64,000 nucleotides of DNA from assembly GCA_037043455.1 (NCBI GenBank), contig JAWPHD010002614.1:124001-188000 (forward strand), in the 5' to 3' direction. The notes under the pieces are model-generated. The model ran no database searches. It was not told the origin of the DNA and worked only from the letters and a program-made list of their open reading frames with translations. The DNA is from Cyrtodaria siliqua. Lineage: Eukaryota; Mollusca; Bivalvia; Adapedonta; Hiatellidae. Positions 35,286-47,469 of this stretch are shown here, piece by piece (the stretch's first letter is position 1; each line of letters starts with the position of its first letter). The position numbers were made by a program, and so were the translations under genes.

Positions 35286-36512
35286 CATTGTCTATGCGGT
35301 CATATTAGACAACGGCGTGAAACGGCGGGTCAAAAATCCATATGAAGGGCAAAACAAACATATGGCGGGCCAAAAATTCATATTAAATCTAGACTGCGTT
35401 ACATACATTTGGCATTAAATTATAGATATTTATTTTAATAATCGGCCACGAACCAGTCATATCATGCTAACGCTCTCGGGCCTCATATGGCTATCTCCGG
35501 CCATTATCACAAAGAGTCACACCTACCCCTAGTTAGTAACCTATACATATATAGCACGGGCTTAGTGTTGTTATATACAACAATGTATAGATAAATAAAG
35601 TTCGAACATGGTAATATTGTATACCGGTATATCTCCACAAGTATCACATAGGCACTGTATACATATTTTATAGTTTTGTGTTTAATTCTTATGCCATAAT
35701 AGTGACAGTCATACTATCCATATCACGACTCCTTGTCATGTATAAACAAACTATGAAGACTTGAAAAGACAACAAGATTGTAGGCGACATAAAACGGAAA
35801 TCAACCAAACAATATCATGACAGGTAGAAGACAGATAATTATGTTCAACGCATGTTCCTCCATGTACATGCTTCCGGATCATCAAACTAAATGTGCATGC
35901 CATAACGGAATTAGTTGTTAGATATCGATCTGATTCATTCGACGAAATGTCTGGTCGAGATTAACGAACTACAAGCAGCGGGAGTCACGTGTAAAAACAA
36001 TAATAACTGCGGGCAACATGTACATCGTAATAATACAACGTGCAATCTTCGTATGACATAATTGTCAAGTCTAATTAACGGTATTGAAATTAGACAATAT
36101 AAACCGGAGAATCACGGATGATATCAGCGTGTATCGATGCAGTGTCCAAAGTGCATTTTAAACAAGAGTAAACAAATTTAGCATCAGATAGTTCACAAGG
36201 CAATCGTTTTAGAAAGAATAAATTCTGTTGATCAGTATTCTGTTCTATATAGCATTCATGGTGACGTATATAGAATGTACAGATTTATGCTATCTCCCAT
36301 TACCAAGTTCTAGAAAATTGACTTCGCAGTTCATATTAGCATTAATTGAGCGTGGCATATAATGGAACCTACTATGCCTATAAATTATTTAGATATAGTA
36401 AAAAATGTGTTACCTAAATTAACCTTAATAATATTATTACGTCTGTTTAATGTTCAGTGCATTTATGTTTTATACTATTCCTTTTTTTGTGATTTGCATG
36501 TAAAATGTGTGT

Positions 36513-36534
36513 GGGGGGTGGGGGTGGGGCGGGG
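36513..36534 (+). other. Predicted G-quadruplex motif
   Basis: Four G runs of 6, 5, 4 and 4 bases separated by single bases (T, T, C), a canonical G4 pattern with one-base loops, in otherwise AT-rich DNA. Function unknown. Confidence 0.8.
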
Positions 36535-36594
36535 TGGATAAAATGCATACAGAATTGAAATTATGTTTCTCTTTCGATGAGTTACATAATGCTT

Positions 36595-36790
36595 AAGTAA
36601 TAAATAAATAGAGAAGTAAACAAATCACGAGGGTAAGCAAGTCACAAGGAAAGCAATTAAGCAGTTAGTAAGTAAAACATAGGTAAGCAAGCCTGTAAAT
36701 AAGTCAGTAATTAAGTAAATAAGAAAGTGAGTAAGTCAGTGAGAAAGTAATTAAAAAAGTAAGTAAGAAAGTAAGTAAGATCAAGCAAAC
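36595..36790. repeat. Degenerate (GTAA)n microsatellite
   Basis: Many agtaagtaag and aagtcagtaa words with point changes. Old, imperfect tract. Confidence 0.85.
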
Positions 36791-37139
36791 AAACAATGGA
36801 AATGGTTTTGTCTCAGGCTTATGCTAACTAGTATTGTTATCCAGAAAACTGGATGAATTACGTTCCTTTTATTTGCATTTTGTTTCCGACAAGTCGTAAG
36901 ACATGTCGTGTGAGTTTCGATTTATGTCGTGTTTATCTGCCAGTAAGATTTTGGCGAGATGCAATCTAGCCTTCCTCACATATAGTCATCGTGGTTCGGA
37001 AAACGTTTGTAAACCATTACTCAGCAAAGTAATGCACACATTTTACATGCTCATGCAAAACATTTTAAAGGTGTACTGTTTCATTTATGTAATGCATAGT
37101 CTGTCTATTCGTCGGTCGTAATGGAGTACATATTCTTAC

Positions 37140-38518
37140 ACTAATAATTTAAGCTTTTGTCACATTTCTGTAACCTGCGGGTTTGAACTGTTCTATATAC
37201 TACATTAGCTAATGCATTTTCAAGTAGAGAAAGACATTATTTGAATGATTGCTTTTTCTCGTTGGTAAATCTGTCTATGGTTGTCCTGTTTCGTTGGTGT
37301 TAATAGAGTGCGATTTTTTGTTTTTACACGTTTCGGTATGTAGCAAGCGTTTTTTACATTTATATAGACTACATTAGCTAAAGGAATATAAAAAGATCGG
37401 ACAGGGAAAGTAGCATTCAAGGAGGTCAGTCAACAACAAAACACAGAAACAAACACGCAAACAGACAAATAAGAAGGAAAAAGTAATAATAAATGCAAAC
37501 GACATCACAAACATAAAAGGGTTGACAATAGGGCTACCGCCTTGGAACGGTCAGTGGCAAAGGAGGCCACTGGGAGTTTAAACCGATTATAGGGTGCACC
37601 AAACCTCACACTTACCCTACTGTCATCCCATTAAAACAGGACAGTGTAAATAAAGAAATCCCCACCATGGTCTAATCTCTAACCAACAAGGCAGCATCAA
37701 TAGGCAATATAAGTAAAACACAAATATGCTCGTGTAAATATAATACAAAAAAAGCCTAGAAAGCCACAATGAAGGTTCTCAATGACTTGGCAGAAGCTAT
37801 AGCAACATTAAGGGCACGACAAGAAATATCATAGACAAACATCAAACGCCACCGTCCCAATGGGCTTTAGGTAGGCGTCATCATAGGGTCCACAGCCTGT
37901 CCGGTCATCGTACAATTAAAGAGGAAAGCATAGTGGCGAACTGTAAAAGGGTCCGCCACCAAGCATGCTGTACGTTGCAAAATGATAGGGTCATAACCTC
38001 TTTTGATAAACGTTTTAACAAGTTTAATAAAGACAGTATGAAAGTGATCATGACCAAGAATCTTACGAAGTTTATAAATCACATCACCATAGAAGTCAGG
38101 TTGTAATAGTCCTTGTCGCAGAAGACTCCTTAAATTACTTTTATATTTAGAAAGAAGATCAGGGTTACGATAATAACATTTTGCAAAGGTTTAACGAAGT
38201 TTATGGTAACGGTAACCCTGATTGAGTAGCTTTTTAGTTATACAAAGATTACGAAAATTAAAGTCCTCAACTCGAGTACAAGCTCTTGAAAAACGAATAA
38301 GTTGAGACACATTACGACACTTTCAGCGACAGTATTCTACTGATTTCTTTGCCTGTCAACTGTTTTCCAGTTTCCGTATGAGGGATGGAAAGTTGCGCGA
38401 ATGTAATATAATTGGCATAATTAAGGGACGTTAAACAGGTTTCTTAACATAGAAGTGCAACACATTTTCGGGTTTGAATTGTATGGCAAAATACAATCAT
38501 TAGGAATTGGCCGACACT
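37140..38518. repeat. Duplicon A, copy 2, interrupted by Naiad fragment
   Basis: 37,275-37,381 and 38,317-38,510 together equal 1-290 of the window. A 935-bp Naiad fragment lies between them. Downstream, duplicon B copy 2 follows in the same order as in copy 1. Confidence 0.85.
37382..38316 (-). mobile_element. Naiad PLE, 5'-truncated insertion with RT C-terminus and 3' UTR
   Basis: Minus-strand copy of the 55,035-56,000 element. From 38,316 down it encodes SQLIRFSRACTRVEDFNF, LLNQGYRYHKLR (then a TAA), LRSLLRQGLLQPDFYGDVIYK and, in the 38,082-37,867 frame, HFHTVFIKLVKTFIKRGYDP, ILQRTACLVADPFTVRHY and CTMTGQAVDPM, ending with a TAA. The 3' UTR follows to 37,382, ending in the conserved gatcggacagggaaagtagc and a short tail. 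Insertion is proven by the empty site at 1-290. No clear target duplication. Confidence 0.88.
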
Positions 38519-38584
38519 ATATACCGACTAAATAAGAGGTATGGAGCAGATAATTATGCAAGTTCATGTTTATTTAATCTTAAA

Positions 38585-38945
38585 ACATATAATGCTTATA
38601 AAAGACAAAAAACACAATTGAGGATTACAAAAATTAATTGGTTATATTTATTGGATTATGTCTAAACCTTCAGAAAAATACAGTATTTTGATTCAGAAAA
38701 AAAACTCACTTAATTAAGGTAGAATTCAACTGTTTTTTGTCTTTGTTTCGAATTGGCCATTGTAAAATGTGTTTGTGTATTTGAACATTGAATACATATT
38801 TCTTCTTTAAAACATGTTTCTTTGCTACATTTCTGTTATGACTAGTTAGAACTGCGTTACATAAATAATTTGACAAACTTCCCTGATACCCTGACTGATT
38901 CCCATAAAATGTGTAGGATTGAAATGCCAAACTGACGGTTTTGTA
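38585..38945. repeat. Duplicon B, copy 2 (left part)
   Basis: Matches 6,140-6,485 (gcttataaaagaca, attggattatgtctaaacct, ttccctgataccctgactga). Homology stops near 38,945 and resumes at 40,500. Confidence 0.8.
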
Positions 38946-40499
38946 GAAACAAATACCACACCCGATTACCAGTGTACGATTTTATGCATTGAAATAAACT
39001 TTGCATATACGGTCAAGGTCCTTTATTGTTCAAGATACAAGTATTTATATATACAAATTGTATTGAAAATCAAATAAAAAATATGTTTCTATACTGGCAA
39101 TCAAACTTACTATTGATTTTCAAAAACAGCTGTTTTTAAATTAATTGTAAATTAATATATTAATTGTGTATCGTAAAATGTATTGCACGTTCCACTATAT
39201 AAAATCATGTAATACAATGTTTTACTTGCTTACTTTAGTATGTCTGAATTACAGTTGCAATACATAAGTAACCTAATGTATTAATTTAAAAAACAAGCTG
39301 GTCAGCTTGCAAGTCTTTGATATATATCTTCGCTTTGCTAGGAGCCACTGTTCGTAACATTAGTATATATTAGAAATCGGCTGGCCATTCTGAACCAAAA
39401 TAAATACTGAAATTATGGGCAGTTACTTTGAAATTAGTCAGTTAACGTCATTAGAGCTCCCGCTATGTGGGCTTTGGTACTCCATTTGTTTTTAACATGA
39501 GTCAATAGAGAGTATTGAATGGACAATTTCATATCGCAGCCTGTATAGGTCTGATAAAAGTCCAGACTCTATTGTGCCCATCGCGTCAGGTATACTTTGA
39601 CGTGTTCGTTGGCGGACGGACTATAAACCTTAGAATTACACACACACACACACGTATAGGTCTGATACCTTCATATCAATCCGCAAATTTAAGCCCGAGG
39701 GCTGATATGGGACAATCATATATGGGTCAATCATATATATACTTTTCAAAAACAAAAAGGTTTTTTCTACTTGTATGCATTTTAGAACACTTAAACATGT
39801 TAAAGACTTGCTAAAAATCAAATGAGGCCAACCCCTAAATCGTTTATTAAAACAAATATTATTTAAAAAAGCCAGTCCATACAAAACAAATGTTTATGCA
39901 TTTTAAAACCTTTTAAAACTTTTATGTATACTAAGAACAAGTGTAAAACGTCAGAGTAAAATCTAGGACGTGTTGTACATGCAAAAAGCTCATATGTATT
40001 AGTAAGTATGTGCTAAAAGACTATAACATATAATGCCGTTAAACAAGATTCAATTAAATTTCCTTATTTTAGTCATTATTTCACCACCCTCTAAGTTATA
40101 GTACCACCGTCCACTTTCTCTGGGGCGGTTCTAAATAACCTATAATGTATTGATGAGCCGTTGCACAATATTAAATTCAATTCAATTTTCCCCAATTAAT
40201 AAGTTATAATACACCTTTCACCTTTCTCTGGGGCGGCTCTAAATAATTTATAATGTATTTATTTATATATATTATTATAATGAGCCGTACAACAAGATTC
40301 ATTTCAATTCAGTTTGCTCATTTAGGTATTATTTCTCCACGCAATACATTATAACACCACCCTACACTCGATCACATAACGTTGAGACGCCCACTGCGGA
40401 CACAATGGCCTTGCGGACACCATGGTATCCTACGCCTATGCCATAGTATCGGCGGACACAATGGCCGGTGCGGACACCATGGCCTCCTACACATATATT
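38946..40499. other. Copy-2-specific non-coding stretch
   Basis: Not present in duplicon copy 1. AT-rich, with (CA)n at 39,638-39,653 and two repeat arrays listed separately. No gene recognised. Confidence 0.55.
40020..40370. repeat. ~120-bp tandem repeat, about three units
   Basis: Recurring words in order: aagttataatac, caccgtccacttt, ctctggggcgg(t/c)tctaaata, tataatgtat, gagccgt.(g)cacaa, aattcaattcaattt. Units diverge by about 15-20 percent. Confidence 0.7.
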
Positions 40500-40500
40500 C
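40394..40500. repeat. ~55-bp direct repeat, two units
   Basis: gcggacacaatggcc followed by gcggacaccatgg and tcctac occurs twice. GC-richer than its surroundings. Confidence 0.75.
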
Positions 40501-43500
40501 GTTAGGATTAAATGAACATTAACAAATATAAAAGTAGGTTATAAAATTAACGACTGAACCGGCTTGTGCACTAAACTATAAGAATATTTAAATGTTTAGA
40601 TTTACTACAGCACGATATAGCTACCAAGCACATTACAAAAACAGAAACCGACTAAATAAATCAAACAATTGTAATCCGAATTGTACCTTTAGACAACCCT
40701 GTTGTCGTCAGAATCTAATTATCATGTCGTAAACATATAGTAAATTAAGAAACTTCACTTGTTTTATGGCGATTATTCCGGTACTTCATGAGTAAAAACT
40801 CGACAAAAGTGGCTACAAACGTTCGAACCTGTTACCGTCAATTAGGAATGAATTTGGAACATCTGGTGAAATAAGAACAAACTTAACGCAATCATTTATG
40901 ATGTGTTTGTTTTTATATGTGTCATTAATTCCCACAGTTGTTCCACAAAAAATAAACAATTGGAAAACTGCAATGAGGGCCATCCATTAACAAACAGTTG
41001 AAAGAGCTATTAAGATGGATCACGTGCTTTGGTTCTGACAGTTATATATGACAATTGGTATTGCTAGAAGCTGTAAAACACTTAACGATACATCTCTAAA
41101 TTAGCTTTAGATTCCGCGTCAGCACGGTGACATATAACTGAGCACGGTTTTGTCCTGTGGTAACATATACCTGAGCTCGGTTCTGTCTTGTGGTAACATA
41201 TAACTGAGCACGGTTCTGTCCTATGTTAGCATACAACTGAGCATGGTCTTGTCCTACAGTGACGTAAACTGAGCATGATTCTAACCTACGGTAACATATA
41301 ACTGAACACGGTTCTGTCCGGTGGTAATATACAACTGAACATGGTTTTGCCTTACAGTGACGTATAACTGAGCACGATTCTGACCTACAGTGACGTATAA
41401 CTGAGCACGGTTTTGTCCTATTGTGACGTATAACCGAGCACGGTTCTGTCCTACGGTGATGTATAAATGAGCACGGTTCTGTCCTACGGTGACGTACAAC
41501 TGATCACGATTCTGTCCTGCGTTGACGTGCAACTGAGCACGACCCTGTCATGCGGTGACATACAAGTATGACAGTGTTTTTTGTCATGTTTTGTAGAAAT
41601 AACGATATGTGATATTATCTTTCAGAGTTGCAAGACTGAGTGTTAAATGCAATACTTAGTCAATTTGTTTCAATATATTATGGTGTAAGGATTTATTTAT
41701 TCAGTAAGAGTATTACATTGTTAAAATTAGTCGCTAACCTGTTACAATATGTGACAAAAATAATCGGGACATTCTAAATATATATATCTATATACCATCG
41801 ACAGACGTTGCGGAATATCGTATATTTGTCAATCTAAATATGTTGGACGACCCTCAGTCAAAAACACATATTCTATGATGCGTTTTGGTTTAGGTTTTTG
41901 CCTATATCATCAGTTTAATTGGTACGTGTATATAGAGCACCGGAGTCGTCTAAGGTGTGAAAACCAAAACTTGATGATAAGGTCTGGAAATGGTACTATG
42001 TTGTCAGACAAAAATTAAAGCAATAACAAAAGCGCAAGAGAGAACGTATTAGCTTCAGACTTCGTCAGTCGTTACGTCAGAAGCATGCGACGTCGCATTC
42101 TTTCGTGTATTCGGTAGCATTAAACATAGATACTAAAAACAGTTTGGGGAAAAACAAACACTTTGTTTTCCTTTTATTCCTAATTCTTAACAATTTTGAT
42201 TGTTTTGCCTCTACGGTTACCTTATATAAGTTTAAACATGCATACTGTTCGAGAAGAACTCGGTTTCATGGCAATATACCATTGCGAAAATATTCTCGAT
42301 TTCTACTTTTGACCGAGCTGCAAACACATTTAAGATACTGAACAAGTCTGACCTCATACAAAGATCGCTGTCAGTGCCATAAAATCAGTCCAGACTTAAT
42401 TATCCTTTCAATTTCACTCATTATTTTTATGATTTAGTTGCTGTGTTAAACCGTACGGAATAGTCGCACATCCGGTTTATGAGCCTGCTGGGAAATCGGT
42501 TATCGTTAATTTCTCCCAGATGGCGACTGGGTCTGCGTTGTAAAGTGCTTCGAAATCGTTAAAGTTAAAACCGTACTCATAAATATGGCGTTGGTGACAA
42601 AATCAACATGTTTACTTTGATTAAATATTCCACTTTTGCGTGGCAGGGACCATTTTAAAGAAACAAATGATTGTAGATATGCAAAGCGTATTTATCTCTC
42701 CATTTGATGTTGGTCTTAAACCTGCAGATACATTAGTTGAGGCATTCGTTGTCGCTATTTATCTTCAACATCTGATTTTATCAGTTTGGGGACAACACGC
42801 ATTCTTTTTTTTTCTCGTACGACTGCTCAAACGATTGATTCCCGACTGAACAGTCGCGTGACGTTTATGAGATATGACTGATCTGAAAAGTTTATCCGTT
42901 TGTCACGAAATTGCATAATTGCATTATTAAAACTTTCGACATAAAATGTATCCATGCTAAAGAGGTAATCCTCTGCATTTTTGTAATGTAAGTTCTGCCT
43001 TAGGATCTGATATTTTGGATTTACTACCTTTTCTTTTTGTTTTGTATCTTGATGTTGCATGACAGTGTTGATGATTGTCCTTGTAATGTTCTGTTATGTT
43101 GATGATGCTAGGGTGTCTGCATTTTAGTCACAGTTGTTAATGCACTAGTAAATGTGTGTTTTGATGCTTGCTGATTTATCAGATCATTTTGCATGCCATG
43201 ATGATACTTCATTATATTTTGGACGAGAACAAATATATTTTATTTCTTTGCCTACATTTTTGCCAAATATCGTTCGTTGAAATAGTGTCCTTCCTATTGG
43301 TTCTTATATATTTATTGACACTGGCATATATATCATGATGACAATGCAATTTTATTTTCAGTCAATCTTCTCCATAGCTGTCAAAGAAGTCAAAAATTTG
43401 TTTAGTCCCAATGAGTTCATGTGTTTGACTGGATGCACCATCTTTTTTTGTAATGTGCTCATTACGTATCACTGTATGTTTGCTCCAATACAACTAACAT

Positions 43501-43690
43501 CGGTATGGTTAGATATTTTTCGGGTTCTATGACGGACATCAGTCAGAATACTAATTGGCTGTGATTCGCCTGAGAAATCTATTTCACCTTGAATAGCAGC
43601 ATCACATGGCATAATTCAGACACAACAGTTTTAAAACCACTCTCAACAGTTCATCTGTGTAAGCATATTTTAAGCTTCCTGATGCATCAC
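40500..43690. repeat. Duplicon B, copy 2 (main part)
   Basis: Matches 6,680-8,865 and then 10,110-10,985. Insertions specific to this copy include about 41,770-41,870 and 41,935-42,120. It carries the second 33-bp minisatellite and the longer transposase remnant. Confidence 0.82.
41115..41570. repeat. 33-bp minisatellite, array 2
   Basis: About 13 units of the same repeat as 7,245-7,720. The minus strand again holds an open frame (41,532-41,281, 83 codons) of 11-residue repeats around VGQNRAQLYVT. Confidence 0.9.
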
Positions 43691-44264
43691 AAAACCTTTG
43701 AAATTGGTTAGGTAGCATTCCAGATGAAAAATAACCATGTAATAGTCGAACATTACCAAGACGATTTTGCCCAATATAAGGGGTGCTTGACCATGATAAC
43801 TCGTCCTTATTTGAACAGTTTGTCTAGATAATAGCAACGTGGCCCTTATATTGAGTAGATCCTGTTGATAACTTTCCTCTACAAACTTGACTGTGCTGGG
43901 TTACTTTGGCTATGAAGTTTTCAAACGATGATACAAATGTGGCAAATAATTGCTCCTCGGGATAATCCAAGGCACTGCTTATGCATGTGAAGCCAGTCTT
44001 GAAATTCTTCTTCAGTACTGTTTCTTCACAAATTTCTTCTTTGACATGTTCTTGTTTAATGTTAATCCTTTTACATGAATTTAAAACTTCCATCAGCACT
44101 TGTTTGGATGCTATATTATTCTGATTGCCTTCTCCTAGAAATGACTTAATTTCTTTTGTTAAATCTAAAATTTCTTGTTTTTCAATCTCAGACATACATT
44201 GAAAATATATCTGCCCCTGTACTGAACGAGGCTTTTCTTTTCTGTTCTCATACCACCTTTTCAC
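42827..44264 (-). pseudogene. Kolobok-like transposase, longer copy
   Basis: The N-terminal 146-codon frame (44,264-43,824) starts MKRWYENRKEKPRSVQ, is lysine/glutamate-rich and leads into a second frame reading WSSTPYIGQNRLGNVRLLHG, GMLPNQFQRFCDASGSLKYA. Then come SGESQPISILTDVRHRTRK (candidate first catalytic Asp), DGASSQTHELIGTKQIFDFF, HDIYASVNKYIRTNRKD, TNDIWHAAK and finally MDTFYVESFNNAIMQFRDKR (43,060-42,827 frame), with the ESFN glutamate. In live elements such an enzyme cuts and pastes the transposon. At least five frame changes or stops break it. The family is inferred from motif order. Terminal inverted repeats were not located. Confidence 0.65.
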
Positions 44265-44547
44265 AGTTTCTACATTGTCGTTATAATATTTTCATTTGGT
44301 TGCCTTTTTGCCAGGAAATGAGGTGGTAATTTCCTTTTTAAAGTTCGCCAAATCAAACCATACACCTTATAGAATATATACTCAGTAAAACAATGTTACA
44401 TTCCACTGAAACTGATACCTGAGGTCAGTATCACACCATGTATGCTGTATTCATGGAAAGGGTACAACGGGATATGTAATTGATCACACAATTAATATAC
44501 TAAGCAGTATTGATCAGGAAGAACACGTTTTCATGTAATATTATACA
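44265..44547. other. Short non-coding spacer
   Basis: AT-rich; no element boundary or gene recognised between the transposase remnant and the next Naiad tail. Confidence 0.45.
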
Positions 44548-45260
44548 AAGAAATATAAAAAGATCGGACAGGGAAAGTAGCATTCAAGGAGAACAGTCAA
44601 CCACAAAACTCAGAAACAAACACCCAAACAGACAAACAAGAAGGCAAAAGTAATAATAAATGCAAACGACATCACAAACACAAAATGGTTGACAATAGGG
44701 CTACCGCCTTGGAACGGACAGTGGCAAAGTAGGCCACTGGGGGTTTTAACCAGATTCTAGGGTGCACCAAAGCTCACACTTACCCTACTGTCATCCCAAT
44801 AAAACGGGACAGTGTAAATAAAGAAATCCCCTCCATGAACTATTCTTTAACCAACAAGGCAGCATTAATAGGCAATATAAGTAAAACACAAAGCTGCTCG
44901 TGTATACATAAAAACCAAAAACAACAATAACCTAGAGAGCCACACAGAAGGTACTCAGTGACTTGGCAGAAGTCTGAGTAACAAGATAATAAACCATTGA
45001 GGGCACGACAAGACAAGATTGCAGACAAACATCAAACGTCGCCCGTCTTTTTGGGTTTTAGGTAGACGACAGTATAGGGACGACAGCCTGTCCGGTCATC
45101 ACACATTTAAAGAGGAAATCATAGTGGCGAAATGTAAAAGGGTCCACCACCAAGCATGCAGTGCGTTGCAAAATGACAGTGTCAAAACCTCTTTCGATAA
45201 ACCTTTCAACAAGTTTAATAAAGATAGTATGAAAGTTCACAACCAGCTTCAGACGTAAAC
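44548..45260 (-). mobile_element. Naiad PLE, 5'-truncated, RT C-terminus and 3' UTR
   Basis: Minus-strand. The frame 45,240-45,058 encodes NFHTIFIKLVERFIERGFD, VILQRTACLVVDPFTFRHYD and CVMTGQAVVPILSST, matching the RT end at 55,539. The 3' UTR to 44,548 has all conserved blocks and ends in gatcggacagggaaagtagc. The 5' truncation is at about 45,256. Slightly more diverged from the 55-kb copy than the 37-kb insertion is. Confidence 0.88.
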
Positions 45261-45479
45261 TAAAATGTTATTATTACTATTTAAATTGAAAAGAACACAA
45301 TATAAAGCAATATATCTCGTCTTGTTATTTCGATATGTGGAATTGTGTTAGAATAATCAACGGAAACACACAATGTAATACGATCAAACATAAAAGTTTA
45401 GTCGATGACACTTGTATGTAACGATCTGCTTTATATTATATTGTCATATACTCTTACCATAGCAATTACTATTATAATA

Positions 45480-45640
45480 GTAGGAATAAAAGTCGAACAG
45501 AGAATATAGCATTCACAGAACACAGTCAGGTAAAAACACGCATACAATCAAACGAGAATTACAAGGAAAAAGTGAAGACACCAACAACATAAAGGCGTTC
45601 ACAATAGGAGCAGTCAGTGGCACAAAGGCCGATTGGGGTT
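45480..45640 (-). mobile_element. Diverged Naiad-type 3' terminus
   Basis: Shares tatagcattcacagaacaca, acgagaattacaaggaaaaa and acaataggagcagtcagtgg with the 3' ends at 12,995 and 55,035. Only the last 160 bp remain. Confidence 0.65.
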
Positions 45641-46139
45641 TACACTGATCAGCCTTTCGCTGATAATCCAAAGAATCATATAATGATTTGCATTTATACT
45701 TTTAACACAACTCTGAGGACTACACATCTAACGAACTGCTACAAATCATATTACAATACATGTTCACATATGTATACATAATAATATCTTGGTTGAATGT
45801 CCGAGTGAATTTTAGATCAGAATATCCATGAAACTTCCATTAATTTAAGCGATCTTCTGGTATGTTCTGTAGGTTCTATGTTTGATGTCTAGAATATCTT
45901 GTAAATTTTCTTCAATTTTCAACACTGTTCTTAAAGGTTTTGGACTATAAGTGTAGACAATTTACTGGACCATGTCAACAAGCAGATACATTGTGTATGT
46001 TAACAATATTAAAATAACTGATCCGTGATACATAAAAAAAGAAACAGTATGATTTTAAAATGTTTTACATGAACATCTGCATGTAAAATATGTTAATTAC
46101 TTACACTAAATAAAGGATACAGAATCAGGACCACAATTT

Positions 46140-46425
46140 GTCACATTTCTGGTCATGTGAGATAGGTGTTTCCCTCATGTGAGATAACTCTATCTTACAT
46201 GAGACGTCATGACGTCACGTTGACGTCGCATTATTTCAGCGTTAATCAAATACAGTTATTGAAGTTTCTTATTGTTAAGCCCTTAATGGGAGAAAATAAT
46301 CCATCATTAGTTTATCCATGTGTGATAAGAAATTTCACACTCGGTACAGCCTCGTCCCTGGTTACAATTTTGACCCTGAGGGTGAGATTTCCCTATATCA
46401 CATGGATACTCACGATGGATTCTTA
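46140..46425. mobile_element. MITE-like element with inverted termini
   Basis: Left end catgtgagataggtgtttcc and the reverse complement of the right end (catgtgatatagggaaatct) match over about 25 bp with gaps. The element is absent at the corresponding place in copy 1 (22,545-22,560), so insertion is visible directly. The interior is GC-richer, with cgtcatgacgtcacgttgac and no open frame of note. Superfamily and target duplication not resolved. Confidence 0.7.
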
Positions 46426-47469
46426 TAACCTTTAAAGATGAATATGTGTGTGACAAAGAACTGTTTGTTTCTCTGAAATACACACTTTAATACACAAATC
46501 AACAAGAAGGTATAATGGCAAATGGTAATGTTGTGTCAATGTTGTTATAGTTGTACGGTAAACAACGTTCGATGACATACATTGTAGAATATTTAACTGA
46601 AATAGATATATAACGCCAAATGTAAGTAAACTTAACAATTATAACCTGATTCCTATATATAGCTTTCGGCAGTATTAGTAAACCTATTTAATAAGTGTGA
46701 ACTTTGGATCATGACACAATCACGTGTTTGTAGCCCAGTGTTTAGCTGTGGTATACCTCAACTTACATTGTATTAAAGAAACCATCAAATAATGCACAAT
46801 TAGTCTAGAACACATTGTTAAACTTAATCAAGGTGTTCAGGTCATATACTAATGTATATGCGCTGATTAAAAGTATAGTTATCTCACGAGTTCTTAAAAT
46901 ATACGTGATTGAATATGGTAACTCTTAATTCGACGCTCCAGTTTTGGGTTTAAAGCCATTACATATATCGTCCTCATTAGGATTAGAAAAGTGGCGCATA
47001 TGTTGTAAATTGTTCATGTTGATGGCGGAATAGGTACTGTAAACAGGAATGCAGTACGAATAAGAGGAAAGTAACAAATACATCGCAAATGTCAACTTTA
47101 AAACACACCTCCATATAGTTCAACTCCTGTCGCACACACACGCACGTTCGGTATTAACTGGGTCTCATTTCTTGTAAGTGTATCATACAATACATGTACA
47201 ACTGAATATTAACGTTCTACATTTCAGCGTGAGTATAATATGTAACTGCTACGACGTTATTATGCCAAATAAATCACATTCGTGAATACTGTAGACAGAT
47301 TAATAAAGAATGAGAACCTGAAGACATATTAACAAAGGAGTATATTGCCGATAATTCAGAAAAATAATTTCTTAGTCAACGAACGGGCTTTCACATTAGA
47401 TTGTGTAATATAGTCTGATATAACTAACTGAATAACTACTGGTTGTATTTCGAGGAAACTGCACAACCA

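Larger units (their letters stand above)
35286..37139. other. Non-coding stretch with simple repeats
   Basis: No gene or recognised element. Near 35,325-35,385 a short pair of similar words (gtcaaaaatccatatgaagg and gccaaaaattcatatta) occurs. It also holds the G-rich motif and the (GTAA)n tract listed separately. Confidence 0.5.
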
